DNA from: Bacteroidales bacterium
GTDB lineage: Bacteria > Bacteroidota > Bacteroidia > Bacteroidales > VadinHA17
NCBI GenBank assembly: GCA_021371855.1
Contig: JAJFVL010000017.1
Span: forward strand, 1 to 64,000
Direction: 5' to 3'
Length of the DNA stretch: 64,000 nt
Under the pieces are notes generated by a model, which ran no database searches, was not told the DNA's origin, and was given only the letters and a program-made list of their open reading frames with translations. Below are positions 9,874-18,509 of this stretch, one piece after another (within the stretch, counting starts at the first letter, position 1; each line of letters starts with the position of its first letter). A program made the position numbers and the translations under genes.

Positions 9874-12800
9874 TTAAAATGTTAGATTGATACCAATATT
9901 GTATGTTTTCTGCTGAGGATAGTAGGATAACCTACCACTGGGTGTTTCCGGATCAATTGGACCTAATCCTGAGAAAGTCAGTAAATTCTGTCCACTCAAT
10001 GATACAATAAGATTCTGGAATCCATGTGTTTTCAGAAATTCGTTTTCAATGCTATAACTGATATTCAACGATTTCAATCTGACATAAGTTGCATCCTTTA
10101 ACCAGAAAGAGGAGTTCAATTTATTATTTGGAGCACCGTCGTTAATAGTTGCAGGATATTTCCCGGGGACCCATGCTGAAGTTGGATCTGTCGGATCGGC
10201 ATGATGCCAGCAGTCAGTAAAATAAGAGTAAGCGCTCATACCATTTGCAAAAGGTTGTATCATGAAATGCTGTTCCTGTATATTAAAATGAGAAGCCCCC
10301 TGCCAGTTCATTGAAAATGAAATATTTTTCCAGCTGGCATTAATTCCTAAGCCATAGTTCAATTCAGGAGTATTTGCTTTACCAATAATCTGAATATCAT
10401 TACCATCAATAACCCCGTCTTTATTAAAATCATCATATTTTATGTCGCCGGGTCTTAATGTGGAATTAGCTCTTGCATCCTGAATTGGTGATGAAACTAT
10501 ATCTGCGTCTGACTGGAACTGTCCAATTGCTTTATAACCCCAATAAAGGTTGTTCCATCTGTCCTCCCCATTATTTAACCAATTGTCATACTGATTATAG
10601 AATGCTCTCTGTTCCACATGTCCATTTTGTGATCGTGCATAAGAAAGGTTTGTTGAAATTGTGTATTTGACCTCACCTATATTGGAACTATGTGCCACTA
10701 AAATTTCATAACCTCTTGTATTATCTGAGTTCAGGTTCTCTGAGGGCAAAGTTGCTCCAAATGTGCTTGGTAATTGAGTTGTTCTTGTCGCGAGCAAACC
10801 AGTCCTGTCACGATAAAATATGTCAGCTTCAATTTCGATTAATCTTTTCCAGAGGCTAAGGTTAATACCAAAGTCATAAATCTGGCTCCTTTCCCACGTA
10901 ATATTGGGGTTTGGCGTTCCCGAATCTACCATACCGCTGGTTACAATACCTCCTCCAAGAATATAGTTTCCTGAAGGATAAGTATAACCTGTCAGGAACT
11001 GGAAATTACCTGTATTATCACTACCAAGTGTTCCCCAGGAACCACGCAATTTCAAATTATCAATTGCAGGAAAATTATTTTTAATAAAATCCTCTTCAGA
11101 AACTCTCCACCCAGCAGAAATTCCGGAGAAATAGCCCCATCTCTTTTCAGGTGGAAATTTTGCCGAACCATCATATCGGAAACTATATTCCAGAAGATAT
11201 TTACCTGCATAGTCATAATTTACACGACCCACATAACTTTCCCGTCCATTATCTGAAGCACCCCCGGTATTGCTTTTACCGGCATCAGGTCCGGCAAATA
11301 TCTGGTCAATTGGCAGAACATAGTTTGTTCTGGATGCCTGAAAATTGGAAGCATTGTCTTCACTTACTTCATACAATAAAAGAGCTTTGACATTATGGAC
11401 TTTCGCAAAAGTCCTTTCATAATTAAGGGAGGACTGTAACCGTAATGTTGATGTTTTATAAGTATCCAGTATCAACTGATCAGTACCGCGAGAACCAACC
11501 GCCTTGGATGTCTGAGTAGCTGCATCCCATGAGTAAGTGATATATTTCTTGAGCCACTGCTTCTGATCTTCGAAGTACATATCTCTAGCTCCTTTGAAAT
11601 GAACGCTTAATCCTTTTACAAAAGGAATTTTATAATTAACAGCCAGAGTTCCTTCAAAAACGTTTCTCTGATCCCTGATATAACCTGATAAATTCCTATC
11701 GAGATAAGCTGTTAATCCATAGTTTGTCGATGCAATCTTCCCATCGGGAGTTTTCGGATTGAATATTGGCCATTGGTACTGAAGCCATGAAGCCATAAGA
11801 TATGAACTCTGGATCAGGTTATCGCGGTCTTCAACACGCCCGCCAAAATCAACAGAGATATCGAGATTATCTGAAATTATTGCATCTACGTTTGATCTGA
11901 AATTATATTTTTTAAAATCCTGGTTGCCACCCTTCCACATTGAAGCCTGTGATAATTGACCTAAAAGGAAAAAATATTTTATTTTCTCACTACCACCTCT
12001 TACAGAAATATTCTGTTGCATCTGAGGAGTATAATCGCGAACCATATAATGATAATAATCAAAATTAGGATAATTGAGTGGATCGCTTCCATCCCTGAAC
12101 TTTTGAATTTCTTCTTCAGAATAAACGGGTTTTCCTCCAAGATTTACAGAAGCCTGATTCTTTAATGTTGCATATTCTTCCGAATTTACCAACCTGGGAT
12201 ATTTTGTAACATGCTGGACACCATAGTTCATTGTATAATTAAACAATGGCTTACCGATCTTTCCTTGTTTGGTTGTAACAAGGATAACACCGTTACCACC
12301 ACTAACACCATAAACAGCAGCAGATGCAGCATCTTTCAGGATTGTAAAACTTTCAATTTCGTTAGGATCTAAACGAGAGAAATCCCTTCCTACAACACCA
12401 TCAACAACAACAAGTGCATTTGAGAATCCACGGATCGATAATGTTACATCATCCAAACCAGGCTGACCACTCCTTTGAATAGGAATAAGACCTGGCAGAT
12501 TTCCATACAAAAGGGTTGATACGTTGGCGGCAGGAACAACAGCTAACTTATCGGAAGATATCGAGGAGACTGACCCGGTAAGATTTACCTTCTTCTGAGT
12601 TCCATAACCAACCACAACCACTTCATCAAGAGCTTTTACTTCTTCTTTCAATAAAACATTAATTGTGGTCTGCGTTCCAACCGGGACTGACTGACTTACA
12701 TAACTTATAAATGAAAACACCAGAACAGCATTTAAATTTGATACATCAATCGAATATTCACCGTTTATATCTGTCATTGTACCTATAGTTGAGCCTTGAA

Positions 12801-13287
12801 CTACAATATTTACTCCGGGAAGAGGTTCTCCTGTCGCTGCGTCTGTGACAACTCCTGTGATCTTCTTTTGTTGCAACAGATCACTCATTTCTGATTCCTT
12901 ATTAACTAAAAGGATTTGCCTGTCCTTGACAGCGTATTTAATGTCTTTGCCTGCCAGAAGATTATCCAGAACTTCATTAATGCTTTTATTTTCAGCGTGG
13001 ATATCAACCTTTTGCGATACATCGATCATCTTCGAGCTGTACAGAAAGAAGAATTCGCTCTGCCCTTCAATGTCATTAAGCACGGCCTGTATCGCTACAT
13101 CGTGCATATTCAGATTCAGCTTTGCATGCTGAGAGTATGCGTCGCTTCCGAAGGAATTTAGAATGGTTGCAAAAAGCAGAAGGTAAGCAAGTTTCATAAC
13201 TCTTAAGGTTTTTTTCGAACACACTTCAAATAAATGTGTTCGTTGAAAATTTAAAATTTTTTTCATAAATTTGTATGATTTAGACAT
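9874..13287 (-). CDS. susC: SusC/RagA-family TonB-dependent transporter with STN signalling domain
   Basis: 1137-residue outer-membrane importer. Order: signal region, STN domain (about 57-128), carboxypeptidase-regulatory-like domain (about 142-213), TonB-box-like DEVVVVGYGTQKK (about 221-233), plug, then a long beta barrel ending in YNIGINLTF with the expected C-terminal aromatic. The STN domain normally contacts a FecR anti-sigma factor, and fecR and fecI homologues lie directly upstream, so this is a trans-envelope signalling transporter that switches on its own operon. ATGs at 13287 and 13266 are both possible; the second (MKKILNF) resembles other SusC starts. A predicted antisense RNA covers the leader. 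Confidence 0.95.
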   Translation of the reverse strand: MSKSYKFMKKILNFQRTHLFEVCSKKTLRVMKLAYLLLFATILNSFGSDAYSQHAKLNLNMHDVAIQAVLNDIEGQSEFFFLYSSKMIDVSQKVDIHAENKSINEVLDNLLAGKDIKYAVKDRQILLVNKESEMSDLLQQKKITGVVTDAATGEPLPGVNIVVQGSTIGTMTDINGEYSIDVSNLNAVLVFSFISYVSQSVPVGTQTTINVLLKEEVKALDEVVVVGYGTQKKVNLTGSVSSISSDKLAVVPAANVSTLLYGNLPGLIPIQRSGQPGLDDVTLSIRGFSNALVVVDGVVGRDFSRLDPNEIESFTILKDAASAAVYGVSGGNGVILVTTKQGKIGKPLFNYTMNYGVQHVTKYPRLVNSEEYATLKNQASVNLGGKPVYSEEEIQKFRDGSDPLNYPNFDYYHYMVRDYTPQMQQNISVRGGSEKIKYFFLLGQLSQASMWKGGNQDFKKYNFRSNVDAIISDNLDISVDFGGRVEDRDNLIQSSYLMASWLQYQWPIFNPKTPDGKIASTNYGLTAYLDRNLSGYIRDQRNVFEGTLAVNYKIPFVKGLSVHFKGARDMYFEDQKQWLKKYITYSWDAATQTSKAVGSRGTDQLILDTYKTSTLRLQSSLNYERTFAKVHNVKALLLYEVSEDNASNFQASRTNYVLPIDQIFAGPDAGKSNTGGASDNGRESYVGRVNYDYAGKYLLEYSFRYDGSAKFPPEKRWGYFSGISAGWRVSEEDFIKNNFPAIDNLKLRGSWGTLGSDNTGNFQFLTGYTYPSGNYILGGGIVTSGMVDSGTPNPNITWERSQIYDFGINLSLWKRLIEIEADIFYRDRTGLLATRTTQLPSTFGATLPSENLNSDNTRGYEILVAHSSNIGEVKYTISTNLSYARSQNGHVEQRAFYNQYDNWLNNGEDRWNNLYWGYKAIGQFQSDADIVSSPIQDARANSTLRPGDIKYDDFNKDGVIDGNDIQIIGKANTPELNYGLGINASWKNISFSMNWQGASHFNIQEQHFMIQPFANGMSAYSYFTDCWHHADPTDPTSAWVPGKYPATINDGAPNNKLNSSFWLKDATYVRLKSLNISYSIENEFLKTHGFQNLIVSLSGQNLLTFSGLGPIDPETPSGRLSYYPQQKTYNIGINLTF
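13242..13273 (+). promoter_or_regulatory. Bacteroidota-type promoter facing away from susC (antisense RNA promoter)
   Basis: On the plus strand GTTG (13242-13245), then 20 nt, then TAAATTTG (13266-13273). This fits the Bacteroidota -33 TTTG / N19-21 / TAnnTTTG pattern. An 8-bp inverted repeat CGAACACA/TGTGTTCG (13216-13223, 13235-13242) abuts the -33 box. It points into the susC leader in the antisense direction. Confidence 0.55.
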
Positions 13288-13381
13288 TTAACAAACTAAA
13301 TCGCATTATACCATCTCTCATAAAGTGCTATAATGCTTTAAATGTACGCAGGGAGGCCGTGGAGGGCTTCCTTGCTTTTTT
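13280..13381 (+). ncRNA. Predicted antisense small RNA opposite the susC leader (DonS-like)
   Basis: Predicted from three elements in order on the plus strand: the TAAATTTG promoter ending at 13273, an expected start near 13280, and a strong intrinsic terminator. The terminator has arms 13348-13358 and 13365-13375, pairing fully with two G-U wobbles, a 6-nt loop and a TTTTTT tract at 13376-13381. The RNA of about 100 nt would be complementary to the susC 5' leader and possibly its first codons. Bacteroides ECF-sigma/anti-sigma loci such as the don locus carry cis-antisense RNAs (DonS) in this position that repress the locus. Start site and function are inferred. Confidence 0.5.
13348..13381 (+). 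terminator. Intrinsic terminator, plus strand, between susC and fecR
   Basis: An 11-bp GC-rich stem (two G-U pairs), loop GTGGAG and a six-T tract on the plus strand. Both neighbouring genes run on the minus strand, where no T tract follows, so it must end a plus-strand transcript, most simply the predicted antisense RNA. Confidence 0.65.
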
Positions 13382-13452
13382 ATAGAATACTTACTGTTTT
13401 TTATCTCATAGGCATTTTTTTTAGAATTAGGGTTAGTTTTATGTAGTTTTCA

Positions 13453-14505
13453 TTAAAATTTCCTTTTCCTGACAATTATATTAGGCTTAAGATAATTTTT
13501 GTCGTTAATTGATGTCCGGTTTTTGATCTGATAAGAAATTGGGCTTACTGAACTTAACATCTGCATAACTTCTTCAATCGATTCATCAATAAATGTTGCA
13601 GTGTATTTCAAATCAAGGAGATCATTGTTCCTTATTTCAAAGGTAACGTTATACTTCCTGGCGATTTTTCTTAATGATTCTTCAAAAGGAGTATCGATTA
13701 GACGCAGTTTATTCTCTTTCCATGATGTATATACCTCTGTGACAACATCCTGTACAATAGCTTTATTTGTCTTCGTAAAATACACAACCTGCTGACCTGG
13801 TTTCACATTAATAAACTCCTGTCCTTTTATCGCAACTTGTATTTTACCTCTCTCCAAAGTGGTTTCAATACGGCTATCATTAGCATATGACAAAACATTA
13901 AACTTTGTCCCTGTTGCCGAAACAGTCATTTTGCCTAACTGAACTATAAAAGGTTTTTCGGGATTCGTACGTACATCAAAGAAGGCCTCACCTGAGAGGC
14001 TTACAATACGCTTTTCAGTATTATAATCAGAATTATATTTAAAAGTACTTCCTGAATTTATAAAGACCTGTGTAGAATCAGATAAAAATATGTGAGCCTT
14101 CTCCCCTTCATCAGTCGAAACTATTGTAGTTGCAACTAATGTCTGATCAAAATGCTGTCTTCCTGATAACCAAAAAGTAAGTCCGAAAATTGCCATCAGG
14201 CATGCAACCGATGCTGCTACCGCTAAAACATAAAATTTACGTTTGCTTATAATAAATAATGGCTTGTTTCTATTCTTTCCAATTCCAAGTCTTAAAGAAA
14301 TATTATTCCAGCCCTGATCTTCGTTAAAATATTCTAGTTTTATCTGATCGCTTGTTTCCCTCCATACCTCGTTTTCCTGATCAAAAATGCGCCGGTACTC
14401 AGCATCCTTATGAAGCAAGGATTTTAAAACTTCTACCTCACTTTCTGTAATCTCTCCGGCTAGAAATTTAATTACCAGTTTTTTAAAATCCAATTCGTCT
14501 TGCAT
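13453..14505 (-). CDS. FecR-family anti-sigma factor
   Basis: 350-residue inner-membrane anti-sigma factor. A cytoplasmic sigma-binding segment (about 1-85) is followed by one transmembrane helix (about 91-113, VLAVAASVACLMAIFGLTFW). The periplasmic FecR domain comes next (DEGEKAHIFLSDSTQVFINSGSTFKY to about 215), then a DUF4974-type C-terminal domain (about 265-335, LIDTPFEESLRKIARKYNV). It should hold the ECF sigma factor until the STN domain of SusC reports substrate. The sigma gene lies 358 nt upstream rather than adjacent, a larger gap than usual. Confidence 0.92.
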   Translation of the reverse strand: MQDELDFKKLVIKFLAGEITESEVEVLKSLLHKDAEYRRIFDQENEVWRETSDQIKLEYFNEDQGWNNISLRLGIGKNRNKPLFIISKRKFYVLAVAASVACLMAIFGLTFWLSGRQHFDQTLVATTIVSTDEGEKAHIFLSDSTQVFINSGSTFKYNSDYNTEKRIVSLSGEAFFDVRTNPEKPFIVQLGKMTVSATGTKFNVLSYANDSRIETTLERGKIQVAIKGQEFINVKPGQQVVYFTKTNKAIVQDVVTEVYTSWKENKLRLIDTPFEESLRKIARKYNVTFEIRNNDLLDLKYTATFIDESIEEVMQMLSSVSPISYQIKNRTSINDKNYLKPNIIVRKRKF

Positions 14506-14590
14506 AAACCTATTTAAATTATTAGATAATACAAACTCAAGCGACTTTACCCTTATTGGTTAAAAAATAATTATTGGCAAGCGGGAGCAT

Positions 14591-14656
14591 AAGTTTCAAG
14601 TTTCAAGTTTCAAGTTCCAGATTCCACATTCCAGATTCCACGTTCCAGGTAACAGG
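14591..14656. repeat. Short tandem repeats in the sigma/anti-sigma gap
   Basis: Four head-to-tail 7-mers (AAGTTTC three times, then AAGTTCC; 14591-14618). They are followed by a looser ATTCCACATTCCAG-type repeat to about 14656. The rest of the 14506-14863 gap holds only a hairpin; no gene is seen. Confidence 0.7.
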
Positions 14657-14675
14657 TTCATTTTTTTTAGAAGAA

Positions 14676-14700
14676 AAGTGCCAAACAATGTTCAGCACTT
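14676..14700 (-). terminator. Hairpin downstream of the ECF sigma gene
   Basis: An 11-bp stem with two G-U pairs and a 3-nt loop; read on the minus strand it is followed by TTCTTCT. It could terminate or attenuate the sigma-factor transcript before fecR. The T tract is interrupted, so this is moderate evidence. Confidence 0.45.
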
Positions 14701-14863
14701 CACTTAATTAACCTAAATCTCTGCACAAAAAATCTTCTTAACCTAAACTTTTCACAAAAGATATATCTAATACAATCAAGGTGTCGCTTACCCTTACTTT
14801 AAAATTGAATAATATCCTTATTATGAAAATTTCTTTCAGCTGGAAACAGAAGTATTAACAATC

Positions 14864-15436
14864 TTACAGATCTGCCAGGATCAATACCACAATAAGAACT
14901 TCAAGGTAATCCTTCAGCTCAAATCTTAATATATTGAGCGCTTTAGACATCTGTGCTTCTACAGTTTTAACTGAAATATTCATTACTTCGGCAATTTCAC
15001 TATATTTTAGTCCTTCGTTTCTGCTTAGTTCAAAAATTCTTTTGCATTTTGGAGGTATCGTGTTAAGAGCAGTAATAATATTTTTATCAAGTTCCCGGAC
15101 CATTAAAGATTCATAAGATGAAAATTCGCTATGTTCAATATAGACAAGCTTGTATATTTCCTTGTACTTTGATTCTACCTTTAACTTCCGTAGCCGGTTC
15201 AGGCTTTGATTCTGAGCAATTTTAAACAAATATGATTTTAACGAATCTTCGGGATCAATTTCTTCCCTCCCTTCCCAGATTTTTATAAAAACTTCCTGGA
15301 TAATCTCCCTGGCCTCCTCAGGATTATTAAGAAACTTATTGGCAAATCCGCATAATCGAACATAATACTTTCGAAAGAGCAATTCAAATGCTTGCTCATC
15401 ACCAAGTCTAATTCTCAAGGCAAGCTGATCCTTCAT
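14864..15436 (-). CDS. ECF RNA polymerase sigma factor (FecI/Bacteroidetes type)
   Basis: 190-residue extracytoplasmic-function sigma factor. Region 2 (about 20-90) contains FRKYYVRLCGFANKFL and EIIQEVFIKIWEG. Region 4 (about 117-165) contains PPKCKRIFELSRNEGLKYSE followed by NISVKTVEAQMSKAL, the promoter -35 binding helix-turn-helix. It should drive the susC promoter once freed by the FecR protein. A hydrophobic tail (LEVLIVVLILADL) ends the protein, which is common in this group. The gene is divergent from the GH78 gene. Confidence 0.93.
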   Translation of the reverse strand: MKDQLALRIRLGDEQAFELLFRKYYVRLCGFANKFLNNPEEAREIIQEVFIKIWEGREEIDPEDSLKSYLFKIAQNQSLNRLRKLKVESKYKEIYKLVYIEHSEFSSYESLMVRELDKNIITALNTIPPKCKRIFELSRNEGLKYSEIAEVMNISVKTVEAQMSKALNILRFELKDYLEVLIVVLILADL

Positions 15437-15720
15437 GACGATAAATCTTGAATTTTCAAAAATTGATAAGTACTGTCACATTACTTATCACCCCCCCTTA
15501 TTAAAACAATTTGTTAAAAATAGAAAAAAATTATTTAGCCTTGTAACAATAAAGACGTCTGGGAAAAAATATATATTATGAAGGTTGCGCATTTTTAATT
15601 TTTTTATCATAATGTAAATTCCTTATTCCAGATTATGATATTAAAACTATCATTTTCTCTGGCCTTCACATTATTTTGATTTAAAAATAACAATCTTTGA
15701 ATAAACAAATATTACAAATT
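15437..15720. other. Divergent intergenic region between sigma factor and GH78 genes
   Basis: AT-rich, with a C7 tract near 15491. It must hold the promoters of both divergent genes. I see no clean TAnnTTTG/TTTG pair, hairpin or small gene. Confidence 0.4.
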
Positions 15721-18378
15721 ATGACGCTCCGATCATTTCTGACTGTACAGACAGCAATTATACTATTCATTGCAGGATGTTCCAATTTCAATTCAGGAAT
15801 AACCATCAACGAACTCAAATGTGAAAATCTATCCGATCCTGCCGGAATCGGGACTACCATACCCCGGTTCAGCTGGAAAATCAAATCAGAAAAAAACGGT
15901 ACATCACAGAAAGCTTACCAGATATTAGTTGCAAGCAGTGATAAACTTCTGGATGAAAAAAATGCCGACTTATGGAATTCCGGTAAACTTCTATCTTCCG
16001 TAAATGTAATGGTGCCATATAATGGTAAAAAATTGACATCCCGATCGGTGGCCTACTGGAAGATAAGGTCATGGGACGAAAATGACAAAGTGTCAGAATG
16101 GAGCAGTGTTTCAGTTTTTAGTATCGGATTGTTAAGCAAAACTGACTGGAAAGCAGTTTATATCGGTTTCTCCGGCAATGAAGCCGATTCTGCCAGTCCG
16201 CAGTTGAAAAAGACTTTTAACATACCCGATAAGGGCGATAAAACATTTCTGTATGTAAATTCATTGGGTTACCACGAGGTTTATCTGAACGGGGCAAAGG
16301 TAGGTGATAAAGTACTTACACCTGCTGTCTCGCAGTTTAATAAAAGGTCACAGGTAATCACTTACGATATATCTTCACTTATAAGGAAAGGAAGAAACGA
16401 TATAGTTTTATGGATAGGCCATGGCTGGTACAGTAATGGACTTCCCGGCGTTGTCGAAGGCGGACCTTTTGTGAAAGCTCAAATTGATCAGCTTATTGAA
16501 GGTAAGTGGAATACCATTATTTACACAGATTCTTCATGGTCAGGAAGAAACAGCGGTTATTGCAGTAACAGTTCCTGGCGTCCCAACCGGTTTGGCGGAG
16601 AAAATGTCGATGGCTCTCTCCTGCTTCCCGACATGGCTGGTGAAACACTCGATAAAACCACCTGGAGTCCGGTTTTCGAAGCAAATATTCCTGACCACGA
16701 GGTCACCCCTCAGATGGCAGAATTAAACAAAATTATGGATACTTTCAAACCTGAAACCATCCACCAGATTGGTAAAGACACATGGCTGATCGATATGGGT
16801 ACGACACTAACCGGATGGGTTGATATCCGTTTCCCTGTATTAAATCCAAAACAGGAAATAAAGATGGAATATTGTGATCATCTTGACAAAGATGGAAACT
16901 TTGTGGACCAATGGCAGAAAGACAGTTATATTGCAAGAGGTGAAAAAGGTGAATCATTCAGGAATAAGTTCAACTATCATGGTTTCAGATATATTAAGAT
17001 TTCCAATCTGGCTTCAGAACCAAAAAAAGAGGATATAAGCACTTTTCTGATACATACAGGTTACCAGCTTGCCTCATCATTTGAATGCTCTGATCCTGAT
17101 CTTAACAACATTCATAATATGATCTTTTATACCCTAAGGTGCCTCAGTCTCGGAGGCTACCTGGTAGACTGTCCTCAGCTTGAGCGTCTGGGTTATGGAG
17201 GAGACGGGAATGCTTCAACAGAAACAGCTCAGACTATGTTTGACCTTGATCCTCTGTACAATAACTGGCTGCAGGCCTGGGCCGATTGTGTCCGTGACAA
17301 CGGAGGGATGCCTCATACCGCCCCGAATCCGTATCCCGCCGGTGGTGGACCATATTGGTGCGGATTCATAATAACTGCTTCATGGAAAACTTTCCGGAAC
17401 TATGGCGATATCGGGATCCTTGAGAAATATTATCCTGTTATGCAGCAATGGCTCGGATATGTTGAAAAATATTCTCCTTCAGGTTTACTTCAGCAATGGC
17501 CCGATACAGATTACAGAGGATGGTATCTTGGCGACTGGGCAAGCCCCGAAGGAACCGATCATACCAATAAAGCATCTATAAGTCTGGTTAATAACTGTTT
17601 TGTAACAACCTGCTATGAAACCATGCAAAAGATAGCAAGAGCTCTCGGAAAACTATCCGACATGGAAATATATTTACAAAAGAGAGACAGGATGAAGCAA
17701 CTTGTTAACAGTGAATTATTTAATGGTACTACAAATATTTACGGGAGTGGAACGCAGATAGACCTTACTTATCCATTGCTGGCAGAAGTTGTTCCTGATT
17801 CACTGGTCCCGGCTGTAAGAAAGAATCTATATAATGAAATAGAAAATAACCACTCGGGTCATATTGCATGCGGATTGGTAGGTATCCCTGTTTTTACAGA
17901 ATGGGCAGTAAAGAATCATGAAGCTGATCTGATGTATTCGATTCTTAAAAAGAAAGATTACCCCGGTTACCTGTATATGATTGATAACGGCGCCACAACG
18001 ACATGGGAACACTGGAACGGTGCCAGAAGCAGGATACATAACTGTTATAATGGTATCGGTTCATGGTTTTACCAGGCTTTGGGCGGAATACGAACCGATG
18101 AAAACTTGCCGGGATATAAACACCTGTTAATAGATCCGCAGAGACCGAAAGGAATTACCTGGGTAAATACTACAAAAGAGACTCCTTACGGGACTGTTAT
18201 GGTCAGTTGGAAATCAGTAAACGGAATTTATAGTCTGAATGTTAATATCCCTGTCGGTTGTACCGCAACAGTTACTATTCCTGACAGTGTGCAGACTTAC
18301 ACATTGAACGGGAAAAGTATAAAAAAAGAAGCACCATTCGCCGAGATTGAAAGTGGTGAATACGACTTCTCATTTTAA
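15721..18378 (+). CDS. GH78 alpha-L-rhamnosidase, lipoprotein
   Basis: Family 78 glycoside hydrolase (885 residues from the ATG at 15721; an in-frame TTG at 15697 is less likely). The signal peptide ends with lipobox IAGC. An Ig-like domain (FSWKIKSEKNGTSQKAYQI) is followed by the rhamnosidase beta-sandwich domains (TFLYVNSLGYHEVYLNGAKV). The (alpha/alpha)6 catalytic barrel begins at DCPQLERLGYGGDGNAST, whose acidic residues align with the catalytic acid region of GH78. The second conserved acid lies in GATTTWEHWNGA. It removes terminal alpha-L-rhamnose at the cell surface. A degenerate second copy of its 3' end is at 40354-40419. Confidence 0.9.
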   Translation: MTLRSFLTVQTAIILFIAGCSNFNSGITINELKCENLSDPAGIGTTIPRFSWKIKSEKNGTSQKAYQILVASSDKLLDEKNADLWNSGKLLSSVNVMVPYNGKKLTSRSVAYWKIRSWDENDKVSEWSSVSVFSIGLLSKTDWKAVYIGFSGNEADSASPQLKKTFNIPDKGDKTFLYVNSLGYHEVYLNGAKVGDKVLTPAVSQFNKRSQVITYDISSLIRKGRNDIVLWIGHGWYSNGLPGVVEGGPFVKAQIDQLIEGKWNTIIYTDSSWSGRNSGYCSNSSWRPNRFGGENVDGSLLLPDMAGETLDKTTWSPVFEANIPDHEVTPQMAELNKIMDTFKPETIHQIGKDTWLIDMGTTLTGWVDIRFPVLNPKQEIKMEYCDHLDKDGNFVDQWQKDSYIARGEKGESFRNKFNYHGFRYIKISNLASEPKKEDISTFLIHTGYQLASSFECSDPDLNNIHNMIFYTLRCLSLGGYLVDCPQLERLGYGGDGNASTETAQTMFDLDPLYNNWLQAWADCVRDNGGMPHTAPNPYPAGGGPYWCGFIITASWKTFRNYGDIGILEKYYPVMQQWLGYVEKYSPSGLLQQWPDTDYRGWYLGDWASPEGTDHTNKASISLVNNCFVTTCYETMQKIARALGKLSDMEIYLQKRDRMKQLVNSELFNGTTNIYGSGTQIDLTYPLLAEVVPDSLVPAVRKNLYNEIENNHSGHIACGLVGIPVFTEWAVKNHEADLMYSILKKKDYPGYLYMIDNGATTTWEHWNGARSRIHNCYNGIGSWFYQALGGIRTDENLPGYKHLLIDPQRPKGITWVNTTKETPYGTVMVSWKSVNGIYSLNVNIPVGCTATVTIPDSVQTYTLNGKSIKKEAPFAEIESGEYDFSF

Positions 18379-18509
18379 TTCAAAAAATCATCAGCAAGTG
18401 ATAGACTGATCTGCAACTTTGGCTTCTGCCGAAATAAACTTTTAGTGCGGATCAACCATTTTTTTATTATGAAAAAATTCGTTATGTTTAAAATAAAAAT
18501 CTGAAAATA

